A stretch of DNA of 26,599 nucleotides from a virus (IMGVR_UViG_3300044996_000506:1-26599), one strand, 5' to 3'; counted from the first letter of the stretch, positions 1-6,523 are shown. Program-made: numbers and translations. The notes: generated by a model not told the origin, from the sequence alone.

Positions 1-2
1 AG

Positions 3-1523
3 TTCGAGCGCGCGGACGCGGCGGCGGAGATGATCGGTTGGCAGGCGCGGGGGACGGAGGTGTGGATCGAGGAGTGCGACGGGCAGCTCGTGATCCGGTT
101 CGGCGGGATCGCCGAGCCGTGGGTCTACCAGCCGGAGAGCGGCTGCGAGCCGCTGGCGGGCCCCTGGAACGTGGCCTTCGAGGCCCACATCGGCCTGGTG
201 AACGTCGCGGAGATCGCCTACCCGACCTCCGGCGTGTGCACGGCGGCGCACTACATCGACCTGCCGGCGGACTGCAACCCCCTGCCCGGGCAGGTGATCG
301 CCGAGGAGACGTTTGGCGGGCCGGCCAGCAGCGTGGTATGGCTGACGAATGGCGGGCAGATCAAGCCGGAGGTGACGCTACAGACGGCGGACGTGCACCA
401 ACGGCCGATCGTGCGGGTGGTGCACGAGTTTCACGAGGCCACGCTGACGTCCAGGCCGATGGACACGCCGATCGACACCGAGACGCGGAAAGCCACGTTG
501 ATCGCCGGCGGCCTGGACCCGGCGGAGCTGGTGGGGTTGCGCTGGCGGCGCAACCTGTGGCGGGACTGGCAGTTCCGCGCGCTGATCCGGGACCCGCACG
601 AGTATTGGGAGGGCGCGCTGAAGCCGAACATGCCGGTGACGGTCCACGCCGGCTGGGACGGCAGCCTGACCGAGCTGATGACCGCGTACCTGACGCGGCC
701 GAAACCGATCCGCCAGCCGGCCCCCTCCCCTACCCTGTTCGACCTGGAGTGCCGAGACTACATCACGGCCCGCCTGGCCGGGAAGAAGTTCCTGCTGGAA
801 ACCTGCAGCCCGGAGGGGTGGGACCTGGGCGCCTGGGCCGAGTGGCAGATCGTCCGCGCGGGGTGCGGGCTGAGCACGAGCTTCCCCAGCGGGACGATCG
901 TGACCCAACAGAGCCTCGGGGAGATCGCCTGGCGGCGCGGGGCGACGGACGATCTGGTGACGGCCCTGGACGAGGTGTTCGCGGCCCACGGCTGGGCGCC
1001 GCTGGCGATCGACGCCGATAATACGATCTGGAGCGGGCCCGAGCCGGCCTACAGCGGGACGCCCGACTTCACCCTGGACGAGAGCACCGCCAGCGGGGAC
1101 GACATCATCGTGGGGCTGGACGTGGAGCTCGAGGACGCCGAGTTCCGGAACATGGTCGCGGGCGAGAGCGAGGCCGGCCTGATCCGGACCTGGGCGGAGG
1201 GCTGGAACGACCCCGATGACCCGGACTTCGTGGGCGATGACTGGTGGCACGCCGAGCGGCGCGGCGGGGACTCGGCGAACGCGCTGGCGGCGTGGGCGCA
1301 AGAGGAGCTGAGGCGGCGGCTGCAGACGCGCCAGGTGCTGACCTGGACGCGGCTGGCGGCGCCGGCGGACGTGTGGCCCGGGGCGTATGTGGAGGTGACC
1401 GTCGATCACCTGGCCGTGCCCGCGGGCACCATCATGCGGGTGGTGAGCGACGAGGGGGAGCTGAGGCCGGGGCGGCTCGAGGGCTGGGCAACGTATGTCT
1501 GTGAGCGCGTCGATACGGGCTAA
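3..1523 (+). CDS. Tail hub / baseplate-like structural protein, 5'-open
   Basis: A large acidic protein whose reading frame stays open to the left edge, so the gene is probably truncated; the first ATG is at 30 but has no convincing ribosome binding site, and the codons before it (FERADAAAE) read smoothly into it. Residues about 150-260 after that ATG look like a phage tail-hub (late control D or gp27-like) region: 'TLIAGGLDP', a stretch with many Trp and Arg, then 'MPVTVHAGWDG' and 'LFDLECRDYITARLAGKK'. The C-terminus ends in a β-rich segment ('GAYVEVTVDHLAVPAGTIMRV') typical of hub proteins. It precedes a methyltransferase and a fibre-like gene, which fits the distal end of a tail module. 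The family is inferred from pattern only; a generic minor tail protein is the alternative. Confidence 0.5.
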   Translation, partial: FERADAAAEMIGWQARGTEVWIEECDGQLVIRFGGIAEPWVYQPESGCEPLAGPWNVAFEAHIGLVNVAEIAYPTSGVCTAAHYIDLPADCNPLPGQVIAEETFGGPASSVVWLTNGGQIKPEVTLQTADVHQRPIVRVVHEFHEATLTSRPMDTPIDTETRKATLIAGGLDPAELVGLRWRRNLWRDWQFRALIRDPHEYWEGALKPNMPVTVHAGWDGSLTELMTAYLTRPKPIRQPAPSPTLFDLECRDYITARLAGKKFLLETCSPEGWDLGAWAEWQIVRAGCGLSTSFPSGTIVTQQSLGEIAWRRGATDDLVTALDEVFAAHGWAPLAIDADNTIWSGPEPAYSGTPDFTLDESTASGDDIIVGLDVELEDAEFRNMVAGESEAGLIRTWAEGWNDPDDPDFVGDDWWHAERRGGDSANALAAWAQEELRRRLQTRQVLTWTRLAAPADVWPGAYVEVTVDHLAVPAGTIMRVVSDEGELRPGRLEGWATYVCERVDTG

Positions 1524-1527
1524 CGGC

Positions 1528-1580
1528 CTTCGACGCCACCGCTGCCGGTCCCGCACATGCGGGAGTGCCGGCGCTCCCGG
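1528..1580 (+). repeat. Dispersed hairpin repeat, copy A (left flank of methyltransferase)
   Basis: Fifty-three bases identical to 2936-2988. The core is a hairpin with arms TCCCGCA and TGCGGGA around a CA loop, followed by TGCCGGCGCTCCCGG. Similarity continues outward: 1585-1614 resembles 3031-3060 after a gap, and 1501-1584 resembles 8792-8866. It begins just after the stop codon of the hub gene. Confidence 0.9.
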
Positions 1581-1610
1581 CGGCGCGGCAGGATGAGGTG
1601 ACTGCAGGCG

Positions 1611-3041
1611 ATGCAACCGTACTGGACGGATGGCGAGCGGGAGGTTCGGCAGGGCGACGCCTGGGCGTTGGCGGGGCAGCTCGCGCCGACGTCCGTGGAC
1701 TGCCTCGTGACCAGCCCGCCGTACTGGGGGCTTCGCGACTACGGCGTTGAGGGGCAGTGCGGCCTGGAGGCGCACCCGCAGGAGTGGCTGGAGAAGATGG
1801 TGGACCTGTTCGTGCGGCTGCGTCCGGCGCTGAAGCCCACGGCAACGCTGTGGGTGAACCTGGGGGATACCTACGGGTTCAGCGGCAAGGGCCAGGGCAA
1901 GGAGCGGTCACCCGGCTTCGACCAGTGGAAGCAGGCCACCAACAGGGGCACCATCGGGGTTGAGGCGCCTGACTGGAACCGCATTCGAGACGGATGGGTG
2001 CGCCCGAAGCAGCTTCTGATGCTCCCGGAGCGGTTCGCCATCACAATGCAGGACGCGGGGTTCCTGCTCCGCAACAAGGTGATCTGGGCGAAGCCTAACG
2101 CGATGCCCTCCAGTGCGCGGGACCGGCTGACCACGAAGCATGAGACGGTGTTCTTCTTCACGCTCGGGCCGAAGTACTACTTCGACCTGGAGGCGGTGAG
2201 GGTGCCATTGGCCCAGGCGTCGGTAACGCGACTGAGCCAGCCGACCTTCGATGACCAGACCGGCGGACCGAAGGACGGGATCAACCCGAACCGCTCCGCG
2301 CGCAAGGCGCTGGTGAACCTACAGAAGCGATACCCGAACGGGCCAGGAGGGTCGCCGCTGCATCGAGGATCGCCGGATGGAGAGAGCCACGGCGGCCAGG
2401 AGCGAGAGAGCAATCCCTATGGAGGCGCGAACCCCGGGGATTTCTGGATGATCCCGCCCGCTCCGTTCCCCGAGGCGCACTTCGCGACGTTCCCGCCGCA
2501 GCTCGTGGAGCGGCCCCTGAAGGCGGGCTGCCCGCGGGAGGTGTGCGTGGAGTGCGGGAAGCCGAATGTGAGGGAGGTCGTCGCCTACGGCGGGGCCATC
2601 GGACGGTCCTGGCATGGGCACGAGTCTGATTTGCGGGTCGGCGCGGGGCAGGCTGCGTGCCTTGCAGAACGGCGGGACTCCCAGGGCCGGGCATACCGGA
2701 GAGAGACCCTCGGCTGGCGACCTACCTGCGACTGCGAGGCGCCCTTCGTGCCGGGCCTGGTGCTCGACCCGTTCCTGGGTAGCGGCACGACGCTCTGTGT
2801 CGCGAAGGAGCTGGGCCTGCGCGGGATCGGCTTCGAGCTGAACCCGACGTACTGCGCGATGGCCGCCCGGCGGATCGCGGACTGGCGGAGGCCGAAGGCG
2901 ATGGTCACCGCCGAAGCCAACGGCCAGGCTACCCTCTTCGACGCCACCGCTGCCGGTCCCGCACATGCGGGAGTGCCGGCGCTCCCGGAGGCGGCGTGCT
3001 CAGTGTTCACTGCTGAGGTGGAGGAGGTAGCGGCAGGATGA
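1611..3041 (+). CDS. Orphan DNA methyltransferase (N4-cytosine/N6-adenine type)
   Basis: Transfers a methyl group from S-adenosylmethionine to an exocyclic amine of a DNA base. The catalytic motif IV is at residues 34-39 (TSPPYW) and the AdoMet-binding motif I near the C-terminus at residues 386-394 (DPFLGSGTT), followed by 'GIGFELNPTYC'. Motif IV before motif I places it in the β class of amino-methyltransferases. Between them are Cys312-x2-Cys315 and Cys373-x-Cys375, a possible zinc-binding insert. No restriction endonuclease is adjacent, so self-protection from host restriction is a likely role. Its last about 30 residues come from a dispersed repeat and a 7-bp tandem array, so the natural C-terminus may be shorter. 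Its stop overlaps the next start (ATGA). It sits between tail genes, an unusual place, and is flanked by direct repeats. Target sequence cannot be read from the protein. Confidence 0.9.
   Translation: MQPYWTDGEREVRQGDAWALAGQLAPTSVDCLVTSPPYWGLRDYGVEGQCGLEAHPQEWLEKMVDLFVRLRPALKPTATLWVNLGDTYGFSGKGQGKERSPGFDQWKQATNRGTIGVEAPDWNRIRDGWVRPKQLLMLPERFAITMQDAGFLLRNKVIWAKPNAMPSSARDRLTTKHETVFFFTLGPKYYFDLEAVRVPLAQASVTRLSQPTFDDQTGGPKDGINPNRSARKALVNLQKRYPNGPGGSPLHRGSPDGESHGGQERESNPYGGANPGDFWMIPPAPFPEAHFATFPPQLVERPLKAGCPREVCVECGKPNVREVVAYGGAIGRSWHGHESDLRVGAGQAACLAERRDSQGRAYRRETLGWRPTCDCEAPFVPGLVLDPFLGSGTTLCVAKELGLRGIGFELNPTYCAMAARRIADWRRPKAMVTAEANGQATLFDATAAGPAHAGVPALPEAACSVFTAEVEEVAAG
2936..2988 (+). repeat. 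Dispersed hairpin repeat, copy B (inside methyltransferase 3' end)
   Basis: Exact copy of 1528-1580. Here it is translated, giving part of the methyltransferase tail (DATAAGPAHAGVPALP). The same peptide pattern recurs in the prohead protease at copy D. Confidence 0.9.
2997..3017 (+). repeat. 7-bp tandem array in methyltransferase 3' end
   Basis: Three 7-bp units: TGCTCAG, TGTTCAC, TGCTGAG. Translated in the last residues of the methyltransferase. The unit is the reverse complement of the GAGCACT type seen at 8311 and 8743. Confidence 0.6.
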
Positions 3042-3301
3042 GTCGACTGCGGGCGATCGGCAGACTGTGGAGGGGGCGCGGCGCGGGGGCGCCCGGAGAG
3101 CGGATTGCGCTCGGGTCTCCGAACATGGCGGAGGTGGGCCTCTTCGACATGAGCTACTTCGACGACTGCACTTTCGCTGATGACCAGGTCGACGGGCATT
3201 TCGACGGGAGCTACTTCGACCACTGCTACTTCGTAAACGAGCCGGACCTGTCGGCGCGGTTCGACCTGGACTGCTTCGACGAACGCTGCTTCGGGGAGTG
3301 A
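3038..3301 (+). CDS. Small Asp/Phe/Cys-rich protein, function unknown
   Basis: An 87-residue protein starting in an ATGA overlap with the methyltransferase stop, with GGAGG-type purines 11-20 bases upstream. The N-terminal 29 residues are basic and low in complexity; residues 30-87 are acidic and hold three imperfect repeats of a pattern FDxSYFDxCxF ('FDMSYFDDCTF', 'FDGSYFDHCYF', 'FDLDCFDERCF'). An internal ATG at 3125 would give just this repeat domain (MAEVGLFDMSYF), but it lacks a ribosome binding site. The setting between hub and fibre-like genes suggests a small virion or tail-tip component. The regular spacing of Cys and aromatic residues could pack a small β-repeat. I do not recognise the family. 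Confidence 0.6.
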   Translation: MSRLRAIGRLWRGRGAGAPGERIALGSPNMAEVGLFDMSYFDDCTFADDQVDGHFDGSYFDHCYFVNEPDLSARFDLDCFDERCFGE

Positions 3302-3306
3302 GGAAC

Positions 3307-4095
3307 ATGGCCTACAAGGAGTTTGACGGCAAGTTCGTGCCCACCGGCGCGACCAAGGTCGGGAGCACGGCGTTCGACAACGTGTTCGACGGACTGCAGG
3401 CGGAGCTGGAGGAGCGGATGGAGGCGGCGGGGCTGAACGGGATCGAGAGCGGCTGCGCGCTGAGCATCAGCACGACCAATATCTCGATCGCGACGGGCGT
3501 GCTGTGGGTCGAGGGCCGGCGCTTTGAGCCGGCGCCCAGCACGATCGCGTTCACCGCGGGCGACGGCAACAACACCTACTACCTCTATGTCGATCCGACC
3601 GACACCGGGAGCCCGTACAAGAAGTCGACGTCGGATCCCGGAGCCGGGTACCTCGTGCTAGGCACGGTGGCCTGGAACGGGTCGGACACGCTCTCCAGCC
3701 TGGTCGACTACAGCGTGACGGGGATGGAGGCGTGGGAGTTTCACGCCCAGGTCGTGGGGGCGGTGAGCGCCGACACCATCGGCTTCTGCATCCTGCCGTT
3801 CAACGTGTGGATCGAGAGCGTGTCGGCGAGCCTGGAGAACTGCGGCACGGCCGCCGGTCCAAGTTACATCGACGTGCACGGCGGCGCCGGCGGGAGCGAG
3901 GCGACCATCTTCACCACGCAGAGCCGGCGGCCCACGATCGCCCACGACGGCACCGATGGCGCGGTCTACACCAGCGGCGTTCCGGACGGCACGCGGAAGT
4001 TCACGGCGGGGCAGAAGCTGCTGGTGATCGTGGATGCCGCGAGCACCAACGCGGCGGACCTGGCGGTCGTGGTGAAAGGCAGGAGGTACAACTGA
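3307..4095 (+). CDS. Putative tail fibre or minor virion protein
   Basis: A 262-residue protein. The ATG at 3307 is preceded by AGTGAGGA; a GTG three codons earlier is possible but overlaps the previous stop. The N-terminus (MAYKEFDGKF) is followed by a short helical stretch (LQAELEERMEAAGLNG) and then β-rich sequence: 'SISTTNISIATGVLWVEGRRFEPAPS', where a 'GxxWVxGRRF' turn resembles the anchor regions of tail-spike or fibre proteins, then 'NTYYLYVDPTD'. The C-terminal 120 residues are rich in Gly, Thr and Ala and look like a jelly-roll type β-domain. It is the last gene before a strong hairpin, as expected for the end of a tail operon. Receptor binding is an inference from position and composition. 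Confidence 0.55.
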   Translation: MAYKEFDGKFVPTGATKVGSTAFDNVFDGLQAELEERMEAAGLNGIESGCALSISTTNISIATGVLWVEGRRFEPAPSTIAFTAGDGNNTYYLYVDPTDTGSPYKKSTSDPGAGYLVLGTVAWNGSDTLSSLVDYSVTGMEAWEFHAQVVGAVSADTIGFCILPFNVWIESVSASLENCGTAAGPSYIDVHGGAGGSEATIFTTQSRRPTIAHDGTDGAVYTSGVPDGTRKFTAGQKLLVIVDAASTNAADLAVVVKGRRYN

Positions 4096-4097
4096 GG

Positions 4098-4136
4098 CGG
4101 GAGTTTGGGAGTGTAGGAGTCTTGGAGTTTGGGAGC
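4098..4136 (+). repeat. 8-bp tandem array after the tail operon
   Basis: Nearly five 8-bp units of the TGGGAGTT type: CGGGAGTT, TGGGAGTG, TAGGAGTC, TTGGAGTT, TGGGAGC. It lies directly between the fibre-like stop codon and the terminator stem. Confidence 0.85.
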
Positions 4137-4165
4137 GCGGCCCGGGCGAGGTTGCCCGGGCCGCG
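4136..4165. terminator. Hairpin between convergent genes
   Basis: Perfect 12-bp stem (CGCGGCCCGGGC and its complement) with the six-base loop GAGGTT, then TTGCTT. It lies between the plus-strand tail operon and the minus-strand gene at 4183-4326, so it can serve both directions. The T-rich tail is short, so intrinsic termination is probable but not certain. Confidence 0.65.
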
Positions 4166-4182
4166 TTGCTTATGGGAAGCGC

Positions 4183-4326
4183 TCAGGGCTGAGAAAGGAG
4201 CATGTCGGCATAAGACTGAACGGACAGGCAGTAGACCCCGATGGCGATGGCGGTGGAGAGCAGCCACGCGCCGGTGACGATCCAGAAGATCAGGGGCGGT
4301 GTACGGGGGCGCGGATCGGTCGGCAT
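4183..4326 (-). CDS. Small single-pass membrane protein on the minus strand
   Basis: A 47-residue protein, the only leftward gene in the window. Its start is well supported: on the minus strand GGAGG lies six bases before the ATG. Residues 1-9 are polar and proline-rich (MPTDPRPRT), residues 11-36 form one hydrophobic segment (PLIFWIVTGAWLLSTAIAIG, then VYCLSV), and the tail is short and polar. The stop is just left of a terminator-like hairpin at 4136-4165. It is divergent from the HTH gene at 4537, with a long palindrome between them. A role at the cell membrane in lysogeny, exclusion or lysis is possible, but none can be shown from the sequence. Confidence 0.6.
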   Translation of the reverse strand: MPTDPRPRTPPLIFWIVTGAWLLSTAIAIGVYCLSVQSYADMLLSQP

Positions 4327-4339
4327 GAGGGGCCTCCGT

Positions 4340-4368
4340 GGAATGCGTTCACGGGCGAGCCGCCCGTG
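4340..4368. repeat. Dispersed TTCAC-hairpin repeat (partial copy)
   Basis: GTTCACGGGCGAGCCGCCC and the following GTGCTAC fold into a hairpin with arms CACGGGCG and CGCCCGTG. The same pattern with compensating base changes occurs at 13989-14017 (TTCACCGGCGAGACGCCGG then TGCCAC), which marks one repeat family. Confidence 0.6.
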
Positions 4369-4431
4369 CTACCCGGAGGGTTCGCCCGCGGGTGTGCGGG
4401 TTCCTGCCGGCGCGCGAACGACGGCATGATG

Positions 4432-4477
4432 CGACGGCGTTACAGCGTTATGACGTCATAGCGGTGTAACCCCGTCG
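4432..4477. promoter_or_regulatory. 46-bp imperfect palindrome, candidate operator or recombination site
   Basis: The two 23-base arms match at 20 positions. The centre is TATGACGTCATA and the inner arms carry GTTACA and TGTAAC. It lies between the divergent small membrane gene (minus) and the HTH gene (plus), a natural place for a dimeric repressor. It is much richer in A+T than its surroundings. Alternatives are a recombinase or resolvase site. No promoter hexamers are convincing beside it. Confidence 0.55.
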
Positions 4478-4536
4478 GCATTCCGGCAAGAAGGAGGGTG
4501 GGCGCGGACGAGGAAACGGGTGGGCGAGGTGCGACA

Positions 4537-5004
4537 ATGGGACAGGGACAGAATGGGACAGGCGCCCGGGTGAGCCTCAGCGAGGCGGCCCGGCGGGCGC
4601 GCGTGAGCCGGAAAACCCTGCGACGCTGGGAGCTCGCCGGAACGCTCTCCGTGGACCGTAGCGGCCCGCAACCGCGTGTGGACATTGCGGAGCTGCTGCG
4701 GTTAGGGGTCCTGGACAGGGTGGGCGCGGACATGGGACATGCTGGGCAGATGTCCCAGGATGTCCCTGGGCAGGTGGGCGCGACGGCGGAGGCGAGCGAG
4801 CTGGCGGCGCTGCGCGCCGAACGGGATCGGCTGCAGGACGAGGTGCGGTGGCTGCGCGGACGCATCGAGCACCTGGAGGGCACAATCGGTCAGCTCGCGC
4901 TGCCGGCGGCCAGGGCGGAGACGCCGGCGCCGAGCTCGCCGGACAGCCGCGGCCGCTGGGCGCGCTGGTGGGGATGGTTTGTGGGGCGGAAAGAGGGGAG
5001 TTGA
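4537..5004 (+). CDS. HTH coiled-coil DNA-binding protein
   Basis: A 155-residue protein. Residues about 10-55 form a MerR-like helix-turn-helix ('SLSEAARRARVSRKTLRRWE', then 'AGTLSVDRSGPQPRVDIAELLRLGV'). Residues about 85-115 are a charged heptad-like coiled coil ('ASELAALRAERDRLQDEVRW', 'LRGRIEHLEGTI'). The last 20 residues are basic and Trp-rich (RWARWWGWFVGRK), perhaps binding membrane or nucleic acid. The start at 4537 follows GAGGTG by six bases; a GTG at 4498 is in frame but sits too close to its purine run. Position next to a palindrome and before an excisionase-like gene suggests a regulator or a partition-like adaptor. The segment between the HTH and coiled coil is built from repeated GGGACAT-type sequence (4732-4770). 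Confidence 0.7.
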   Translation: MGQGQNGTGARVSLSEAARRARVSRKTLRRWELAGTLSVDRSGPQPRVDIAELLRLGVLDRVGADMGHAGQMSQDVPGQVGATAEASELAALRAERDRLQDEVRWLRGRIEHLEGTIGQLALPAARAETPAPSSPDSRGRWARWWGWFVGRKEGS

Positions 5005-5030
5005 CAATTGGTGCCGAAGTGCGCTATGGT
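5001..5030 (+). promoter_or_regulatory. Sigma-70-type promoter for the excisionase-like gene
   Basis: TTGACA at 5001-5006 and TATGGT at 5025-5030, spacer 18 bp. The -35 box overlaps the stop codon of the preceding HTH gene. The match is unusually good for this GC-rich sequence. Confidence 0.7.
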
Positions 5031-5065
5031 GCGCGGGATGGAGTGGCTGGAAGGAGGTGATCGAG

Positions 5066-5272
5066 GTGACGCATGTGACTGACATCGAGCCCCTGCTGAC
5101 CGTCGCCGACCTCGCGAGGTGGCTGCGGAAGCACGAGAACCAGATCCGACGGATGGCCGGCGACGGAACCATGCCTGCCTTACGGATCGGTGAAACCTGG
5201 CGTTTCGACCGGCGCGAGATCGAGCGTTGGCTCCGGGGCGAGGGGCCGGCGCGGACGGAGGAGACAGACTGA
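5066..5272 (+). CDS. Excisionase-family HTH protein (HTH_17)
   Basis: A 68-residue DNA-binding protein. Residues 9-57 match the excisionase/HTH_17 pattern: 'LLTVADLARWLRKHENQIRR' for the helix-turn-helix, 'GTMPALRIGETWRFDRREIE' for the wing and final helix, then RWLR. Start chosen at GTG 5066, eight bases after GGAGG; the leader AAGGAGGTGATC at 5051-5062 is fully complementary to the usual 16S rRNA tail, so translation should be strong. It has its own promoter at 5001 and its stop codon is fused to a hairpin terminator, making a one-gene transcription unit. Family members direct phage excision or act as repressors. No integrase is in the window, so a regulatory role is as likely as excision. 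Confidence 0.85.
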   Translation: MTHVTDIEPLLTVADLARWLRKHENQIRRMAGDGTMPALRIGETWRFDRREIERWLRGEGPARTEETD

Positions 5273-5299
5273 AGCCCACGGGCGCGATCCGTGGGCTTC
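5271..5299 (+). terminator. Hairpin at the stop of the excisionase-like gene
   Basis: Perfect 11-bp stem (GAAGCCCACGG and CCGTGGGCTTC) with a seven-base loop, starting inside the TGA stop. No long T-tract follows, only GTCACTACT. Confidence 0.6.
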
Positions 5300-5336
5300 G
5301 TCACTACTGGGGTGTCAGGCAGGCGGACAGCATGGC

Positions 5337-5436
5337 CTTGACACTCACAACGGAGACGTCGGGCGCCGGACTGGGGCTCTGGCACTCTGGCGCTCACGAC
5401 GGGCATAGTGTAGACGTTCCCCTCGTGAGTGTCAAG
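5337..5436. promoter_or_regulatory. Inverted CTTGACACTCAC pair with a leftward promoter candidate
   Basis: CTTGACACTCAC occurs at 5337-5348 on plus and at 5425-5436 on minus. The minus copy forms a promoter: TTGACA (5435-5430), 17-bp spacer, TACACT (5412-5407). No gene lies leftward before the hairpin at 5271-5299, so it could make a short antisense RNA, or the two sites may be operators. The plus copy lacks a -10 box. The rest of 5300-5539 holds no gene that I can support. Confidence 0.45.
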
Positions 5437-5449
5437 AGCCCCCAACGAT

Positions 5450-5511
5450 GTGAGACGTGAGACATGAGACCGGCCGTTGCCGTGCGTGCCCAGTGCTGAG
5501 TGCTCAGTGCC
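5450..5511 (+). repeat. Two 7-bp tandem arrays upstream of the replication gene
   Basis: 5450-5470: GTGAGAC, GTGAGAC, ATGAGAC. 5491-5511: CAGTGCT, GAGTGCT, CAGTGCC. Both hold exactly three units; the second is the reverse complement of the GAGCACT family. Confidence 0.8.
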
Positions 5512-5539
5512 GCCGTACCGCGTTACCCTGGGAGGGGCG

Positions 5540-6523
5540 ATGACGGCCTCGCGCAAGCCCCCCGAACCGGAACGGGAAGAGGGACGGAACGGGTACGTGA
5601 AGGTTCCGCGGGCCGTGCTGTTTCGCACGAGCCTGTCGGCGGAGGCGCGCATCGTGTACGCGAAGCTGCTGGAACATGCCCGGGGCGGCGCCGAGTGTTG
5701 GCCGCGCCAGGACGTACTGGCCGCCGAGCTGGCGATGTCGCGGCGCAGCCTCGAGCGCCGCATCGCCGAACTCGTGAGTGCCGGGCTCGTGGAATGGGAA
5801 CGCAAAGGGCGCGGACACCCGAGCGTGTATCGGCTCGCAGTGACCGTTCCCGATCTGTTTGACCCGCCAACAGTGGCGGGTCAAACGAAGCCGCGCGAGA
5901 CACTTGACCCGCCAACGGTGGCGGATCAAACGAAGCCGCGCGAAGCACTTGACCCGCCAACGGTGGCGGCAGAACGACGTAGAAGTACGTCGTTACGTCT
6001 TGAGGACAGTAGAAGTTCTCCTCCTCCTCGTCGTTGTCGGTCGTCGTTGACGTTGCCGTTGCGCGACGGCGAGGAGGAAATGGCCCGCGCTTCGCGCGAC
6101 ACGGCGACGGACGAACTGCAACGGCTCGGGATGGACCCACAGACTGCTCGCGACGTGGCCAGTCAGTATGACGAAGCTACCATCGCCGAGGCGTGCCGCC
6201 GCCTACGGGAACGGCGTCCACCACCACGGCATGTGGTGGGTTGGCTGAAGCGGACCCTCAAGAGCGTGCACGTCGCGAACACCGAGTGTGCTCAGCCGAC
6301 AGCCGAGGAACGCCAGGCGCAACGCACGGCCGCGCGGCTCGCGGAGCAGAAGCGGATGGATCGGGAGCGCGCGGCGGAGCTGCGGCGGACGTGGGAGAGG
6401 CTGAGCGCCGCGAAACGCCGGAGCCTGATCGCCGAGGCGCGCCGACGTATGCCGGCGCTTCAGGGGCGACCGGATGACCATCGGCTCGTGGTCGCGGCGG
6501 CCATCAACGTCCTGGGGGAGTGA
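5540..6523 (+). CDS. Replication initiator-like protein, winged helix (HTH_36)
   Basis: A 327-residue protein. Residues about 18-100 form a winged helix of the HTH_36 kind found in phage and plasmid initiators: 'YVKVPRAVLFRTSLSAEARI', then 'CWPRQDVLAAELAMSRRSLE', 'RRIAELVSAGLVEWERKGRG' and 'HPSVYRL'. Residues 107-146 are 15-residue repeats (xDPPTVAxQTKPREx) encoded by 45-bp DNA repeats. The C-terminal half is basic and helical: 'DELQRLGMDPQTARDVASQY', 'RPPPRHVVGWLKRTL', then a charged coiled region. The start at ATG 5540 follows GGAGG by four bases; an in-frame ATG at 5477 lies in repeat sequence without a ribosome binding site. Iterons inside the initiator gene are the layout of lambda O. 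No helicase or loader gene follows, so host helicase recruitment is implied. Confidence 0.75.
   Translation: MTASRKPPEPEREEGRNGYVKVPRAVLFRTSLSAEARIVYAKLLEHARGGAECWPRQDVLAAELAMSRRSLERRIAELVSAGLVEWERKGRGHPSVYRLAVTVPDLFDPPTVAGQTKPRETLDPPTVADQTKPREALDPPTVAAERRRSTSLRLEDSRSSPPPRRCRSSLTLPLRDGEEEMARASRDTATDELQRLGMDPQTARDVASQYDEATIAEACRRLRERRPPPRHVVGWLKRTLKSVHVANTECAQPTAEERQAQRTAARLAEQKRMDRERAAELRRTWERLSAAKRRSLIAEARRRMPALQGRPDDHRLVVAAAINVLGE
5858..5993. repeat. Iteron-like repeats inside the initiator gene, candidate origin
   Basis: Direct repeats of 45 bp begin at 5858, 5903 and 5948 (third partial). Each holds a palindrome: at 5858-5885 arms TTTGACCCGCCA and TGGCGGGTCAAA are perfect around ACAG; the second has one mismatch; the third has decayed on the right. 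A further palindrome ACGACGTA-GAAG-TACGTCGT follows at 5974-5993. The stretch 5974-6060 is locally richer in A+T and pyrimidines, as expected of a melting region. The set-up matches origins embedded in initiator genes; origin activity is inferred. Confidence 0.65.

Noticed and set aside
378-1775. Long minus-strand reading frame of 465 codons opposite the hub and methyltransferase genes
   Set aside because: High GC makes long open antisense frames common. Composition is Arg/Pro/His-rich with no domain, and the sense frame shows hub and methyltransferase motifs.
4129-4461. Plus-strand frame of 110 codons in the gap after the fibre-like gene
   Set aside because: Starts inside a terminator hairpin, is low in complexity, and lies opposite the better-supported minus-strand membrane gene.
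5227-5460. 77-codon frame after the excisionase-like gene
   Set aside because: Runs through a terminator and a tandem array, has no ribosome binding site, and shows no protein-like pattern.
5858-5972. CRISPR-like direct repeats
   Set aside because: The 45-bp units are contiguous without unique spacers and lie inside a coding frame; iterons fit better.
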